A stretch of DNA of 64,000 nucleotides from Trichoplax sp. H2 (GCA_003344405.1 NOWV01000121.1:62001-126000); one strand, 5' to 3'. Shown: positions 38,690 through 52,009, counted from the stretch's first letter. Numbers and translations: made by a program. The notes: generated by a model from the letters alone, not told the origin.

Positions 38690-39590
38690 GCAGTACAGTA
38701 TAGGGAAATAGCAGCGTGGACTCCTGATGACTCGCACAACTGCTGCTACTAATGTACTGTCGAGGTTTACGAGGTAGAGTAGACTAATACTGTAACGTAA
38801 TTTAGTGCACTTGTACGGCTCAGCTCAATCAATGTACAGTACAGTACTGTATGTAGACCTGAGAAAGGTTCGGTCCGGTTCGGTTCAATACCTTTATGAT
38901 CTACAGTATGTTTGTACAGTATGTACAGTACGATAGTACGATAGTTTATGATACTGGTACTGTACTGTACAGTGTACACTGTGTACAGTACAGTATGGAG
39001 AACAAATACAGAACGTACTGAACTGTACGAAACCTACAGTACAGTACGCAGTGATATCGTAGAATAGTACTGTACTGTCAGTCAGTCAGTCAGTATGGTT
39101 TGTCTATACGAAACCTACAGTACCGCACAGTACACCGTGATATCGTAGAATAGTCAGTGTACTGTACTGTACTTGTCAGTCAGTCAGTCAGTCAGTACGG
39201 TTTGTCACTAACCGTGTACTGTTCAACATCTTACAAACGCCATACTGTACAATGAAGCGTTTTGTAATGTGATCCATCTAAAATTATCCAATCGTTCAAT
39301 GCGTTAGCGTTATCGGTAGCGCAAAGCTACGTCATAGATTGATCTTTACTGTTAGGGATGTTATTGGTCTTGTTTTCTTGGAGTAATCATGCCCAGATTA
39401 GTGAGTCAATACTGACCATCGACCAGGGACTTCTAAAGACTAATATAGTATTAGACTTACTGTACAAGTCTCTGGCCGGATACTGTACTGGAATTTTCTT
39501 TATTAAGTCCGAATACAGTACAGTACAGTATGTAAATACTATAATACTACAGTACTGTACAGTATGTGCTGTACTGTACACTGTACAGTA
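38690..39590. repeat. Palindromic GTAC arrays, GGTTCGG element and (TCAG)n tandem copies
   Basis: TGTAC/GTACA runs surround a GGTTCGGTTCAATACCTTTA element at about 38880, the same as near 3835. Two tandem copies of CGAAACCTACAGTA..GTGATATCGTAGAATAGT (near 39028 and 39109) each end in a (TCAG)4-5 microsatellite followed by GGTTTGTC. Confidence 0.75.
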
Positions 39591-40089
39591 GTCACAGAGG
39601 TAAGAAAAAAACCCCCGTACTTTACTGTACTGTGCACTGTAAAGTACAGTACTTATTACTGTAAGCGACGGACATCGGGGTGGCTGGAACTTTCGTAATC
39701 CAAAGTTAAACATTATAAAACGTAGCCATTATTATATTGACAAAGTTTCATAGTAACGATTACGAAAGTAATGCAGAAGGAGAGCAGNNNNNNNNNNNNN
39801 NNNNNNNTTATGGCTGGGCCTACTGTACTGTACACTGTACACTCAGTGTACAGTACAGTAGTCACAGAGGTAAGAAAAAAACCCCCGTACTGTACTGTAC
39901 AGTGTACAGTACGGTAGTGGTCACGAGTGTATTGTGCACTGTAAAGTACAGTACTTATTACTGTAAGCGACGGACATCGGGGTGGCTGGAACTTTCGTAA
40001 TCCAAAGTTAAACATTATAAAACGTAGCCATTATTATATTGACAAAGTTTCATAGTAACGATTACGAAAGTAATGCAGAAGGAGAGCAG
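39591..40089. repeat. Near-identical block on both sides of an N gap
   Basis: The segment from GTCACAGAGGTAAGAAAAAA to CAGAAGGAGAGCAG occurs just before the N run (to 39787) and again after it (to 40089), almost identical over about 150 unique bases. The second copy has extra GTAC-repeat sequence inside. Either a true tandem duplication or overlapping allelic contig ends. Confidence 0.8.
39788..39807. other. Assembly gap (20 N)
   Basis: Twenty consecutive N, a placeholder between two copies of the same sequence. Confidence 0.99.
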
Positions 40090-40163
40090 CCCATATTCGT
40101 TACAGGAACTGTCCTTGTTGATGATGATCGTCATAGCCTTGTAGTACAGTAAAGTAGAAATAG

Positions 40164-42264
40164 ATGGAAGGTGAAAGACTGTCACTCGCCTATAAACATC
40201 TCAAAAAAATTCCGGAAAAATCGTTAAAAAACTTTGAAGATAAGCTGATCCATCTTGATTTAAGCCACAACAAGATCTCGTATCCTTTACATTGTATGCG
40301 TTTCTAGTAACTTGAACTAATTATAAGTACAATGAATACTTCGATTATACTTACGTTATGTTTATATTCGTCATAGCTATTGCGACACTTTATTAAGAAA
40401 CAATACTGTGATAGATACAGTACGCGACTTCACCTTGAGAGATGATTACTTTCTATTTCATGCTATGAGAATTGCTGTAAACTTAAATTTTTCCAATCCA
40501 TGAAAGAGAATGACGTAACTACTTTCTGCACAAAATAGTTTTATTTAAATATCAATTATTTATGACCAGCCAACTGCCACACTACCTCTCCTCGCTTTCT
40601 GCCTTTCAACTTGATCGGTAAATCTATCTTATCGCAACTGACCAGTGATCTCTCCACTAAATTGAGAAATCAGGCATTACAGTACTGAAGCACTACTCCA
40701 GTTTTCATTAAAGTCATTTACTGTGATTTACAAATTCATGGACTATTAAATACTAGTTGAATCCCGCTCATGATACAATACTTCGTGTACATGTACTGCT
40801 ATGTTTTAAGATGAATCCACACTAAAGGTAAAGTGCTTTAAAATTCGCTAGACGATCACGATTGATTTACTGGATTAGCCTATCACCGTTTGCAGGCGTT
40901 TCCAACTAGTAATAACTAAACACAGTATAATCGAAGAAAGCGCGTTCCTAGGCTCGTAAACAGTTGTAGTCCTTAGATCACCTAAGGGTACTTACAGGAC
41001 TTTGCCCTAAGATGAAGCTCAACTTTACAATTTTGCCATATTGGCATATTTATTGACTAGAATTGAACATGTACTGTACTGTACAACTGTGCAAGCACGT
41101 TACTATCCTAATCCCTGGCCGTTGATTATACACTAATATACAGTATTTGATACTTGCTAACTTAACGAATGCAACTCTCAAGTATCAATTTTCATTAAAT
41201 GAATGTGACCATAAATTCATCTAGAGGTAATTATCCGTCTTGCATACAAAATTATACAAATTACTTACTTAAAAGATATAAAAGTATAGGTATGGTAGCT
41301 AGAGATTAGGACAAGTATCCGATTTATCGTGTGTTTCTAAACTAAATAAGTCGTGTAGCCTAAATGCTGTTGTACGTTCAAAATTCAGTAACAGAGACAA
41401 GCACTTTCTTTAACTTTGCAACTTCTTAAAATCTAGCGATCTTAGAATCTTGGTACGTTTGAAGCAGCTTAGAATTCTAATTCTTGATCATAATCATATA
41501 AATTCTCAAATACAGTTTCCGAGTCATGAAATGCTAAATACCCTTTGGGTCAACCATAATGAGATAGGTTGGTGTGCCAGTGCCGTGCTGTATATTTTGT
41601 TTGCAATATTAGAGTATTCAAGACCTAGTTTCGTCTTCAATATTAGCAATTACATCAAGTAATAAATTCACTGATTTTTGAATGGATATTCCATTTAACG
41701 GCTTTAATTATGATAAAGATACTTTACTAAATTCACTAGTCGTACTAACAATATTCATAAATTTGGGGGTTGATATAATTAGAAAATTTAAGCATATTCA
41801 TCGAAAAAATCGCCAAGGCATTTCCTAACTTGAAATATCTGAGCATGATGAACAACCAGGCTGCTCCCAGTTACTTTAATGGTGGCACTTTGTACCAGTA
41901 TACAGATTACAGGTAAAAGTATGTGACAGTCTCAAAATAGTTATAAAGTTGTGCATAGCAAACCTTAAATGTACAATGTACATGTTCTCGTATGTGTTAT
42001 AATGATTTGTTGGATAAAGGGCACTTTTCGTACTTTATCGGTGGTAAACTGTATACAATTTGTTGTACTATTTATGTTATCGGTACTGAACTTCATTACT
42101 AATCACAACACAGACAGTACACCATCAGTCATCTTCCGAAACTTCTGGCTCTAGATGATATCACCATTACTGACGAGGAAAGATTTAAAGCGGAACAGAT
42201 TTATGGCAAGATAAGGTTTGATAGCTCAAAGAAAATGGATACCTGCGGCTATATTGACGCTTGA
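40164..42264 (+). CDS. Small leucine-rich repeat protein (SDS22-like / LRMDA-like)
   Basis: Exons 40164-40279, 41437-41567, 41783-41912 and 42114-42264 sum to 528 nt, 175 aa, GT-AG throughout. LRRs are visible as [24 protein letters not shown] and [11 protein letters not shown]. They are followed by an LRRcap-type C-terminal region with [19 protein letters not shown], the [18 protein letters not shown] stretch spanning the last splice, then [19 protein letters not shown]. No signal peptide or membrane segment is seen, so it is probably intracellular. The closest type I know is the short SDS22-like family that includes LRMDA (C10orf11), but I cannot assign an orthologue. The intron of about 1.16 kb after exon 1 is long for this window. 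Confidence 0.8.
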
Positions 42265-43019
42265 CTCAGAAAACGACTTGACAATTATATTAGCGATAAA
42301 ATAATTTTACAAGCTAATACTCCTTATATAGTATCAATATTCCCTATTTATTTAAAAGCGAAATTCAAATCAGAAATTACAATTATCTGTGTGATTTTAT
42401 TAATTTCCAATTTTAAAGAATAAAATACCTGAATTTTTATGCTGTGGGCAAGTGCTAAAAGCAGCTTAAATGAAATATTATGTAACAGCTATATATCGAA
42501 AGCATCAATAGAGTAACATTATCTGATTTATAAATAAAATAACATGCTGAAATCATTGTATTTGGATGGTAGTACCTATAATATGAAGATTTTTTATCAC
42601 AAGAGAATTTTACGATGGTAAATTCAACCTTATTTATTAAGTTGACGTAGTACCGCATTTTGTATGCAGGTACAAGGATTAAAATATTACTTCAAAGTAC
42701 AAATTTTACTATATCAGATCTAAAATTTACGATAATTTTAAAATTATATTTATTACATTATTGCAGAACACACTTGTAGTCAAGTTAATAATTAAAAGTG
42801 TTGTTCTATCGTTATCATTACCACTACTATTAGCCTTCATTATCACAATCTCATTTCAGTTTCTAATGACAGACAATCGATATCTGATTACATAATCAAA
42901 TGGGCAGCTTCGAAGTACTCTTACATGGAAGCAGCCTTAGCTACTCGCTAGCAGTTTAGTAATGAGATTTACATACGAAATCTATCGAACTCGCCCGACA
43001 ATTTTTTACTTCAGATCAT
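42265..43019. other. Convergent 3'-3' spacer LRR gene / TMEM161
   Basis: AT-rich; no exon or repeat array recognised. Confidence 0.5.
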
Positions 43020-45753
43020 TTACTTGCCACGAGATTTCAAATTTATGTATACAATTCCAAAGACTGTAGATATGAAATAAGCTCCGCAAGTCCACCACGT
43101 AAAAAATGACATTATACCTCTCAGAATATCTTTGGAAAAGATCGTGTGCAGTGGTCTAAAAGCTATGGTATGACTTCCTTGCAGTAACTCTGATGAATTA
43201 AGAAATTTCTCTAATAATCTAAAAAAAACCGATGAACTACTTTCAACCTCAATAATCTTAAATGTCTCATCCGCCATCCACGAATATCCACCTGGAAGTG
43301 ACAGAAAATTAAAAGCCTCACAAATAATTTATTTAATATATAAGTCTACGATAATTATATATATAAATATACGTAACTAGTTGAAATAGAACAGCAACAG
43401 TGCATCGATTACCTAATGCCTTCAGCAGTAAAGTCAGATCGAAAATAATAATTACAGGCGCAATGTGTTGCGTTGCTGCGATGCAGAGATAGTGAAAGAC
43501 GTGATTGATCTGTAATTATGACAACAGATATAAGTTAGCGTCGATCGACTCTAATGCGTTGTATCATCAGATTTTATCAATCGTATTGCTCTACGATGTA
43601 AGGAATGGACAATGTATATCAAGGAAAACATACTAATACATCTACATTACATTACATTAAAGTGTGCATACAATTAACGAATTGATATTTTTTAAAATTA
43701 CCGCCTTTCTAAATTCAAGGTTAGTAATTTGCTGTACTTCTTTCTGAAAATTTTCTGCCTTGTCTAAGGCAGTGTCTAAATGTGCTTGCAAGTAAGATTT
43801 TATAGAGCTGAACCGTAGGATACTCAAAAGAATTAATATTCCCAGTCTCGACGTATTAAATGTTGCATCTTCAGCACTAAAAAAATGTCTATGTGAGTCC
43901 TCGAGAAAAATAAAATTCGATAATTAATCTATAGGCTTACAAAATTCTTGATTGGTTTACATTTGTGGCTACCATGGTATCTCGGGCTAAGGGTTTGACC
44001 CAAGACAGAATAACAATGAAAGGTAATAGCAGGCTGATTTGTGCATTTAACCTTGAAAGTAAGGTACGCGATCGTTATTACGATTAACTACTTTATACCA
44101 CCTATAAAATTTATAGTAAATACCATGTAGCCGATGACCAGTCTCTGACAATTTTCGAGTGCATTTTCGCCAATCTTAAGCTCGGAAAGAGGAAGACAGA
44201 CCCAATTATAGCAGAAAGCACAGAAATGATGATCTTGACTAAAATGGGAGCTGCTGGGGTACTATACAACGTAAATTATAAATCTACTTTTAGCAATATT
44301 AACTTTAATCACTAGCATCACACAGTATATAATGTGCAATGCAGTATATAGCAGTTGCGCTTTTAAACCTTGAATTAATCAATCGGGTGGTATTTCTATT
44401 GAGAGAATCATAAACTGCCATGAGAAAAGGAAATAGATTAGTAAATGCCACACTTAATTCCCCTTTAATTTCTTCAAATAGGGAGTAAGTAAGAAAAAAT
44501 TGTAAACTCCGATTTCTTACCATATGATAAACCAAACTCTAAAATAGTTTCATCTACTGTTAAGACAACCATGCAAAGCAAGAAATAAACTGAAGCAAAG
44601 ATAATACACATCGAGCTTTCACCGCCGTCCCCAATTCTGAAATATACCAACGTCAGAGAGGAAAGCGATTTTCTATTATGCAACTTAAGTTAAAATAAAC
44701 ATACTCTGATCTTTTCTGCTACACAGCAAAAACACACAAGAAATATACTCGTTGCCCAGAAAAGTAAATACGAATGAAACTCCTAGTGTAATATTATGTA
44801 CAGTCCACATATTCGTTAAGTAAGTCTATTTAATCAATTCAGGATACAATGCAAAAAACGCTGAGAGCAGTAACCAAACGATGCTGAGATTCAGTTCATT
44901 TCCATAAGCAGCCGGTTTAAGCCAAAAGTATAGTTCCGATATTGAAAATATCATTAGGGAGTATATAAAAAAATCAACTATCCAAATGAAATCTGCGCTG
45001 TAGTATAAAGTCAATATTTCGGCTGTATTAGCCTATTCTGACATGAATGGACAAGGCTATTTGTTAGTTACCATCCAGCAATGTAAATGTTTTATCATTG
45101 CAACACAATTGTAACTTAAATCAATATTTAACATTCTGACCTCCGTGGGATAAACGTCGTAGGAAGCATTCTTAGGTAACTTAAATTCCTTAGGTACAGC
45201 TCGTGAATTAAGCTTTTTCCTGCATGGATTTAATCATTAGCAAATAATATCATAAAATTATATATAATCGACAAGTATAGTTTATTAATTTATCATCATA
45301 AAGCCCATGATTGATCTAATTGCAATCGGATGTTAAAATTTGCTTTATATTAACAAAATGTGCATAGTTTACAATATCTTGTACCTTTCCCTCTGTGTTA
45401 ATTTATATTTACTCTTTGCAGTACTAGAGAGTTCTCTATTACTATTGGTGCAGATATCCCATAATGCTTCGTCTGGAGGACATATGTATCGAATAAGTCT
45501 GCATAAAATGTAAATCACAGGTTAAAAGTGTAATCAAGGACTTACGCGCAGCTTCCTGTTGTCCTTTACTCTAATGAACGTATAGTTCAAGGACTGTAAC
45601 GTAATAAGTGAATTTGATATCTTAGATTACGTCTTATACTGTACGAGCATACCCTCGTCCAATAATCCACCGTCCAAATGAATAATAAGGACTAAGTCGT
45701 CGAATTAGAAAGGAAGCTAGTACGGTTGTCACCAATTGAAAGCCTAGCAAGGC
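43020..45753 (-). CDS. TMEM161: Transmembrane protein 161 (first few codons not located)
   Basis: Multi-pass membrane protein of the TMEM161A/B family; vertebrate TMEM161B affects cardiac rhythm and cortical folding, with unclear molecular activity. Exons (minus): 45653-45753, 45385-45498, 45141-45219, 44848-45032, 44521-44672, 44369-44462, 44124-44261, 43941-44051, 43702-43876, 43413-43509, 43020-43291; 1518 nt in frame, 505 codons. Landmarks are GFQLVTTVLASFLIRRLSPY, LTLYYSADFIWIVDFF, YFRIGDGGESSMC, ETILEFGLSYG, FPSLRLAKMHS, LSWVKPLARD, ILRFSSIKSYLQAHLD and RGIMSFFTWWTCGAYF, all collinear with the human proteins (TMEM161B about 487 aa). About eight hydrophobic segments are visible. The first visible exon starts in phase 0 with ALLGF, so only the initiator and perhaps a few residues are missing. 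Confidence 0.93.
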
Positions 45754-48021
45754 CTGCAGTTATAATTAAATAGCAAAGTAAGTATATTGGTTTAGTTCAA
45801 CGATCAGAGATTTCATCAAGGACCTCTTAAAAGTCCGGATTAGTACACATGTCATTGTTGAACGATTACCCTATTGACGATGCACCAATGCTACTTGCAG
45901 TGCATTACACCACTATCACATACCTAAAGATCTTCATGGTCTGGACTTTGCGATTCTACTGTACACCGGCTGTACAAATACAGTACAATTTGCAATATAC
46001 AGCACAACAGCTAAACGTACACTACTATATCTTACTTTATAGTACTATTCAATCAAACCAGAGATTTCTGCAATAATTAATTAATTTTTAAAAGGTCGTG
46101 GCTAAACCTAAATTAATAAATACACAGTAGCTACTTCTACAGAGTGGAGCTTTACAATGACATAATGCGGGATTAACAGATGGAATTGCATATTCTCATG
46201 TTATCTTTAAGCTTACCATCACTATGCTCTCTACGTTGCAGCGTTTGCTTTATACGGATTTGCGCTTTTGAACAGGTAAAAGCCGGAGCTAGCAACACTT
46301 ATTTCATTTCAATTTCGCAGAAAATCAGTAAAAGATTAACTACTTTTAGGTGGACAGCATAGCAGAGTACTCTTGCAGTCTTTGTACTCTACTGTACAGA
46401 CTGTACACTGTGTATAGTACAGTACAGTACAAGTCATTACACTGTACTGTACAGTACAGTACTGTATAATAGGCTACAAGAAATTCCATCTCTCAAGAGT
46501 ATCCTAACCAAAAGGAGTTTTTGGCTACATTGTTGTAACAAAAATTTTTAAAGCATGGCGATAGCACTCGGCAATGTGTAAAAATAGAACTATGGCATGC
46601 ACATTGTACAGTAGGCTACTATCAGTAGCCCCAGTCAAAATACATCTAGTGATTTAATGCAAAATGCAGAGGGGTAATGCGCGGCAGAGATTTACAGTAA
46701 GCGTGTCGCTCCACATGACTCAATGTTGTGTCCGTGTAAAAAGGAATAAAGCCTAATCTATGATAAATGCCTAGCTGTCAAATTACAGCACTAAACTGGG
46801 TAAATTTGCATACTGTAATACATACAGCACAGTGTAGAAGACAAATGACCTTTTTCAATAAGATAATAATAAAAAAATTACATACCCTAACTGTTTACAT
46901 CATAGTGAATGAATGATATTATCCCGCTATGCAGCAAGTATACCGAGCCCCATTGATTTAGACCTTTAGGTCTTTATAACCTAACATGCACGAGTATATA
47001 TATTCGCATATTTAGCCTTGCTTAAAAAACATGCGATATGTACACCTGCTTGCACTAGATGCAATAGTCGAAATCTACAAGTCAAAGAGTAACGATTGAT
47101 AAGACTACAGCTATAACCAGGATCTCGTAGCATTTATAGACAATGCATATACTGCATATATAATGGTAGCTGTTTGCGTAAAAGTTTCGAATAAATATTA
47201 CGAAACAGTAGTCACTTGTAGCACCCATAACAGTAAATTAAATTAAAACACGTGTAAAGTAAATCTCAGTAATGATAATCCAGGCTCTAAGCTTTTGATA
47301 TGCAATACTCTACTGTTATAGTGAGGTTAGTGACCATGTCCAGATGTTCTAAATCACTGTAGGCCACAAACGATTTTAATTTCTTAATATATAAAATCGC
47401 AACTTGAATTTGCCACATACCCAACTTATCTTTGAAAGCAACAAATTTCAATAGATAAATTTATTATAACCGCACAAAGCAAATACATTTCGATAAAAAT
47501 CTATAAACGGAGATAAATTCAAAGTGAAATCTCAGCCCATAAACTCATGATGTACTCCAAAAGTCTTTAATCTTAAATAAACCGTTCCTAATGAATCTTC
47601 ACCTTACAGAATAATAAATTTTATTTGCTATGTTGCACATACAGTGAAGTATATTATTAATAAAGTTACAGTTATGACTACGTGTATAATATTACTCAAG
47701 AATATAGTAGTACTTAGAAAATAAATCATAAAAATCTTTTTACCAAGTAGAGTAAAAATATACGTTCAAAATTCTGTATAAGGTCTTTTGCCTCCTTCTT
47801 GATTGCAATAGCCCGAACTATTCAATTGGTACTGCTGTATTCTACTTCGTAGCAAATCATGATGCATGAATAATCATGACAACTTCTTAAATTGGACTAT
47901 TACTGCAAAATGCTGATATGAAGTACTGTACTTAGTATGCTGGACATTTACATATAATGATACTAAAATAAAAGTAGTACCTTGAAAAGATTCGCATTTA
48001 TAACCTTCCATAATTTAATTT
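45754..48021. other. Spacer between TMEM161 5' end and glycosyltransferase A 3' end
   Basis: Should contain the TMEM161 promoter and first exon. A compact palindromic GTAC array lies at 46387-46467. Short open frames at 45849-46076 and 46180-46362 have no similarity. Otherwise featureless AT-rich sequence. Confidence 0.5.
46387..46467. repeat. Palindromic TGTAC/GTACA array
   Basis: Alternating ACTGTACAG, GTACAGTACAGTAC and ACTGTACTGTACAGTACAGT runs able to fold into hairpins, upstream of TMEM161. Confidence 0.8.
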
Positions 48022-50058
48022 TTATGGATCCCTACTTATACATTTGTCATATACAATTGGATTGTCAACGCAAACTACACTGAAATGCTTCTGGTTCGGA
48101 TATCTTTTTTTTGTATCAGGACATAAGCATGGGATTGTTAAATGTTTTTGCCACACCTTACGATCACAATACATTCCAAAAACGTCACGTACTCCTGAAT
48201 TGACGGTAGCAGTCTTTAGATTCATCAGTCTTGGAGACACTAACCATCCAGGCTTAGCCTGTAATAACCAAATAAGCAAGATAATCAATACTCAACAAGT
48301 GTCTCCTGTTACACTTTTTAATTTCTTATATAAAGCTTTAATTAATTAAAGTAGTTCAAAATTTTCTAAGTTAAGACAATTAACCTGCAGTATACGTCGC
48401 TTCCTGCCGTCACCACTCTTCCCAAGTCCTCTTTCGCCAATGTGCCACATGCGACCAAGAGTGGGGACCACGACATTATGTCGCCCAGGCCACATCCATG
48501 CAATCGCTTCAGACCAATCATTAGTCTTACTTGCCAAAAACTTTGAATGGTATATTGCTTGCCATATTGAAGCATTAAAAGAGTAAGCCATACCAGGAAA
48601 GTAAAGCATAATTCTAAAGTAAATATCAACGTATTATTTATACATGAGTGAATAATATCAAAAGCAATCTGTTTATACTAGTACATAATATACGTATAGT
48701 ACTGTATAACGTTATTTGTCGAATCCTTAGTAGTTAATATGAGCATTAGCGAAAGAATTGACATCGAAGAATATTCGTAATATTTGATCACTAAAACAAT
48801 ATCTGCAACGCATTACCAGCTTGGCTAACACTTTAACTGTCTTCAACTTACAATATATACTAATAATTATATATATATATATATATATGTATAACATCTA
48901 TATAATGGATAGCAGCATTAAATTAAAAATAGCCTTTTACAGTACATAGTTAGTATTAGAAATACTGCTGCTGCTCATTCAACTGGTAGAGTTAGTTACG
49001 GAAGAACCTGATAACGAAGGTATCCGGGTGAGGATTTACAAGGTGTTCTCCTGACCATCCTCCCAAACCAACAGCAATCGTGTTCGGATTAGAATTTTTT
49101 ACTTTTAACATAAACCATATAGCTTTCAAGGCATCTTTGGATAGTTCGATATCATCTTCTAAAAATAGAACGTCTCGCTGATATTTATAGCCTAAATCAA
49201 AAATATCTAAAAACTGATTATTAGAAAAATATATCCACATACCAGTTCATTTACTGATTCATTGTAAAATGCAAGAATATAAACTGTGTGTCTAGCAAGC
49301 CTCAAACATAAACAATAGTATTATTAACATTATATCCTTTTTACCCCAGTACATAAACGTTTACTTATCGTACAGTATCTGCAATTGTTAAAATTACCTG
49401 AGCTCTCAAATACTAATCTCATGATATTGTACCATTGCCTTTTATACTCTTTAGCGTTGCGTTTCTTACTTTCTGTAAGAAATGTCTTGGCTTTACAAAA
49501 CTTGACATTAGCTATAATGTCCTTTGTTTTTTTTACATCTTGAGTTGATACCACGGGAGTTTTTTGACAAGCAAACAAGCAAACGCTGGCAGAACTTAAT
49601 CCCTCTATTGCCTTCAACGACTTTATTAGCCGTTCCATATATGCAGGTCGGTAAGAACAAAATATGACAATCGGGATTTTGAAGTTACGAAATTCAAGTT
49701 CATTAGAGGTGAGACTCTCACTTTTAATGCTGCTGGTGCTGGAGTTTTTTACAAGATATGTTGGTGTAGTCTTGGCATTAGGAGAATACTGGTGTTTGAC
49801 CTTTAATTTACCATTATTCGTGATAGGGGTACTCTGTACCTTGGTTCCTTGAAACGTCATTCCCACTTCATTTTTCGATGAACCTTCCTTATTATGCTTG
49901 TCTAAATGCATGACAATTTCGTCATTTTTTCTTTCCACAACGTTTGTTGTTGCATATTTGGAGGTAATTTTTCGATAAAGTGTTGTCGGTACTAGTAAGC
50001 AAGTGATTATCAGTAATCCTTGCAAAAGCCGTGTACTTTTCATTAGTACGCCTGACAT
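48022..50058 (-). CDS. GT13-like N-acetylglucosaminyltransferase, paralogue A
   Basis: Exons (minus): 49398-50058, 49008-49206, 48385-48613, 48022-48258; 1326 nt, 441 aa. Type II layout: short cytosolic end, membrane anchor LLQGLLIITCLLVP, a stem of about 100 residues, then a GT-A catalytic region. IPIVIFCSYRPAYMERLIKS opens the Rossmann-like fold. VLFLEDDIELSKD carries the metal-binding EDD equivalent to that of GnT-I. Next come AVGLGGWSGE, YFPGMAYSFNASIW, and NDWSEAI aligning with the DDW catalytic-Asp segment of GnT-I/POMGnT1, then LGRMWHIGERGLG. The N-terminal part also recalls GnT-II (GT16). The C-terminal exon has a cysteine-rich module (FGMYC, IPCLCPDTKKRYP, VVCVDN, YDKC). The acceptor substrate is unknown; the Golgi is likely. 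Paralogous to the gene at 56791-59589. Confidence 0.85.
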
Positions 50059-50172
50059 CTATTCACAGTTTATACAGTAGTACAGTGATGAAAGCTACAA
50101 TTAAATTATTATTTTATCGCGTTGGAAATTAGAAACCATCTTTCCTGCCAATTAATTCGACAGTTGCACAAA

Positions 50173-50525
50173 CTGGTACAGTACAGTACCAGTTCTCTTC
50201 TAACAGAAACGTGTACTGTACTGTACACAAGTGCAGTTACGTCACGGTCCCTTTTGACTACGTCAAAAGGAAAACGCTGCAAAGCATCGGCTCCTCCTAG
50301 ATCTGAGAACGGTTCGGTTCGGATCGTTACGATCTATGCCTCCACCACTACAATACTGTACATTACAGCACCATGGACCAGAGAGTCACCCACCATTTGT
50401 GTGTGTGGACTGGACATTCCTCGGACTGTCGGACATTGTCCAGTACAAAACTGTACACTGTACAATTTCGCTTTGGACTGTAGACGATTTTGTCTTTTAC
50501 TGTACTGTACACTGTACAGTAGACT
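50173..50525. repeat. Palindromic GTAC arrays with partial GGTTCGG element
   Basis: ACTGTACTGTACAC and ACTGTACACTGTACAGT runs, with AACGGTTCGGTTCGGATCGT at about 50309 followed by TACGATCTATG, a diverged version of the element at 3835 and 38880. Confidence 0.7.
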
Positions 50526-51734
50526 GATATTTTAGAATAAGCATTACGAGTAGCGTACAGTAATTGTATCAACTTGTATAGAAGCTCAACTCTCTAGCTA
50601 CATAATGGTATACGGTATAAAGTATAGTAATTTTACGTTAGTTTCAGTAATATTTTTTCCCTTTTTCGCAGTCTGAAAGAAAATAAATACATCGTACTGT
50701 AGACAGAGCCATTGGACCAAGCCACTTCTGAATTCCTTTTTCCCATTAAACCTCTTATTACAGTACTTTACGCGTCCTTTTTACATTGTACTGTACTGTA
50801 TTGTACTGTACAAAAGTACAACAGCGACTGCGCACTGCTGGACATTTATCCTTTTTCTTTCTTTTTGTTGTTACCATTTGGCTTCGCGATTTTTAAACGT
50901 TAAGCAGATAAACCTTGAATTTTTTCAAGCCAAGACTAAAGAAATTGGTAAAAAGAATGAGTTATCAGCTTTACAGAAATACGACGTTAGGTCAGAGTTT
51001 ACAGGAAACGTTAGAGGAACTGATACAGGTCAGTACGATGGAGATCGTGTTTGCTTTTCGCATCGCATCTTGAAGCTCAGGGCATGTTATTATTGCATAT
51101 CGTTATTGCATGTGGCTATCTTGAATTGAGTTCTTGGTCAAGGTTCGAAAATCTTGACTTAAATATATAGTATGATTTATGAATATGATCTAGTAGTTTT
51201 CAGCTAAATCGAAATCTGCATGCACGCTTGCCTGTGATAGCAACCTCTGCTATGCGCAGGGATACAACTGTGCATTGCCCAAAAAAAGAAGCGTGACATT
51301 GTCAAAGACTACTATACGTTTACGGTAGAAGTAGACGCTAATTGCGCTATCTGATCATGCTGTGGTACCTGAAAATGAGAATGATACAGCACGAGGCAAT
51401 CATGGATCCCTTTTAGTAGCACGTGATAATGTACCAGATTTTGTTTGTCGATAATACTGATATTGTTATGCTGTACTGTATAAAAATCATCTTTAAGGTG
51501 GAACAACTAGCATAAATAGCGACGAGATAAATAAGTTACGAGCTCTGTCGGTATATCCAATAAGGTGGAACAACTAGCATAAATAGCGACGAGATAAATA
51601 AGTTACGAGCTCTATCTGTATATCCAATAGGATCTCGAGCTCTTACAACGTGTTCGATTATACTTACTATACAGTGTACAGTATATTACTGTAGTAATCA
51701 AAAGGCGAGATTAGAAATATGTAATGTACAGTAT

Positions 51735-51754
51735 NNNNNNNNNNNNNNNNNNNN
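51735..51754. other. Assembly gap (20 N)
   Basis: N run inside the 67-bp satellite higher-order array. Confidence 0.99.
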
Positions 51755-51989
51755 ATAGCGACGAGATAAATAAGTTACGAGCTCTATCGGTATATCCAAT
51801 AAGGAGGAACAACTAGCATAAATAGCGACGAGATAAATAAGTTACGAGCTCTGTCGGTATATCCAATAAGGTGGAACAACCAACATAAATAGCGACGAGA
51901 TAAATAAGTTACGAGCTCTATCTGTATATCCAATAGGATCTCGAGCTCTTACAACGTGTTCGATTATACTTACTATACAGTGTACAGTA

Positions 51990-52009
51990 NNNNNNNNNNN
52001 NNNNNNNNN
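51990..52009. other. Assembly gap (20 N)
   Basis: Second N run inside the satellite array; array length is therefore not fixed. Confidence 0.99.

Larger units (their letters stand above)
38534..40163. other. Divergent intergenic space SMU1 / LRR gene with repeats and an assembly gap
   Basis: Filled with palindromic GTAC repeats (38690-39590), TCAG tetranucleotide runs, a duplicated block bracketing an N run, and presumably both promoters. No supported coding exon. Confidence 0.6.

Noticed and set aside
44690-44847. Possible extra TMEM161 exon near 44705-44800
   Set aside because: All three frames conflict in phase or stop. Extending the neighbouring exon to 44672 gives a phase-perfect and collinear join (FAL-KSLSSLTLVYFRIGDGG), so this stretch is an intron.
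48868-48888. AT dinucleotide run in an intron of glycosyltransferase A
   Set aside because: Ordinary microsatellite, not worth a separate feature.
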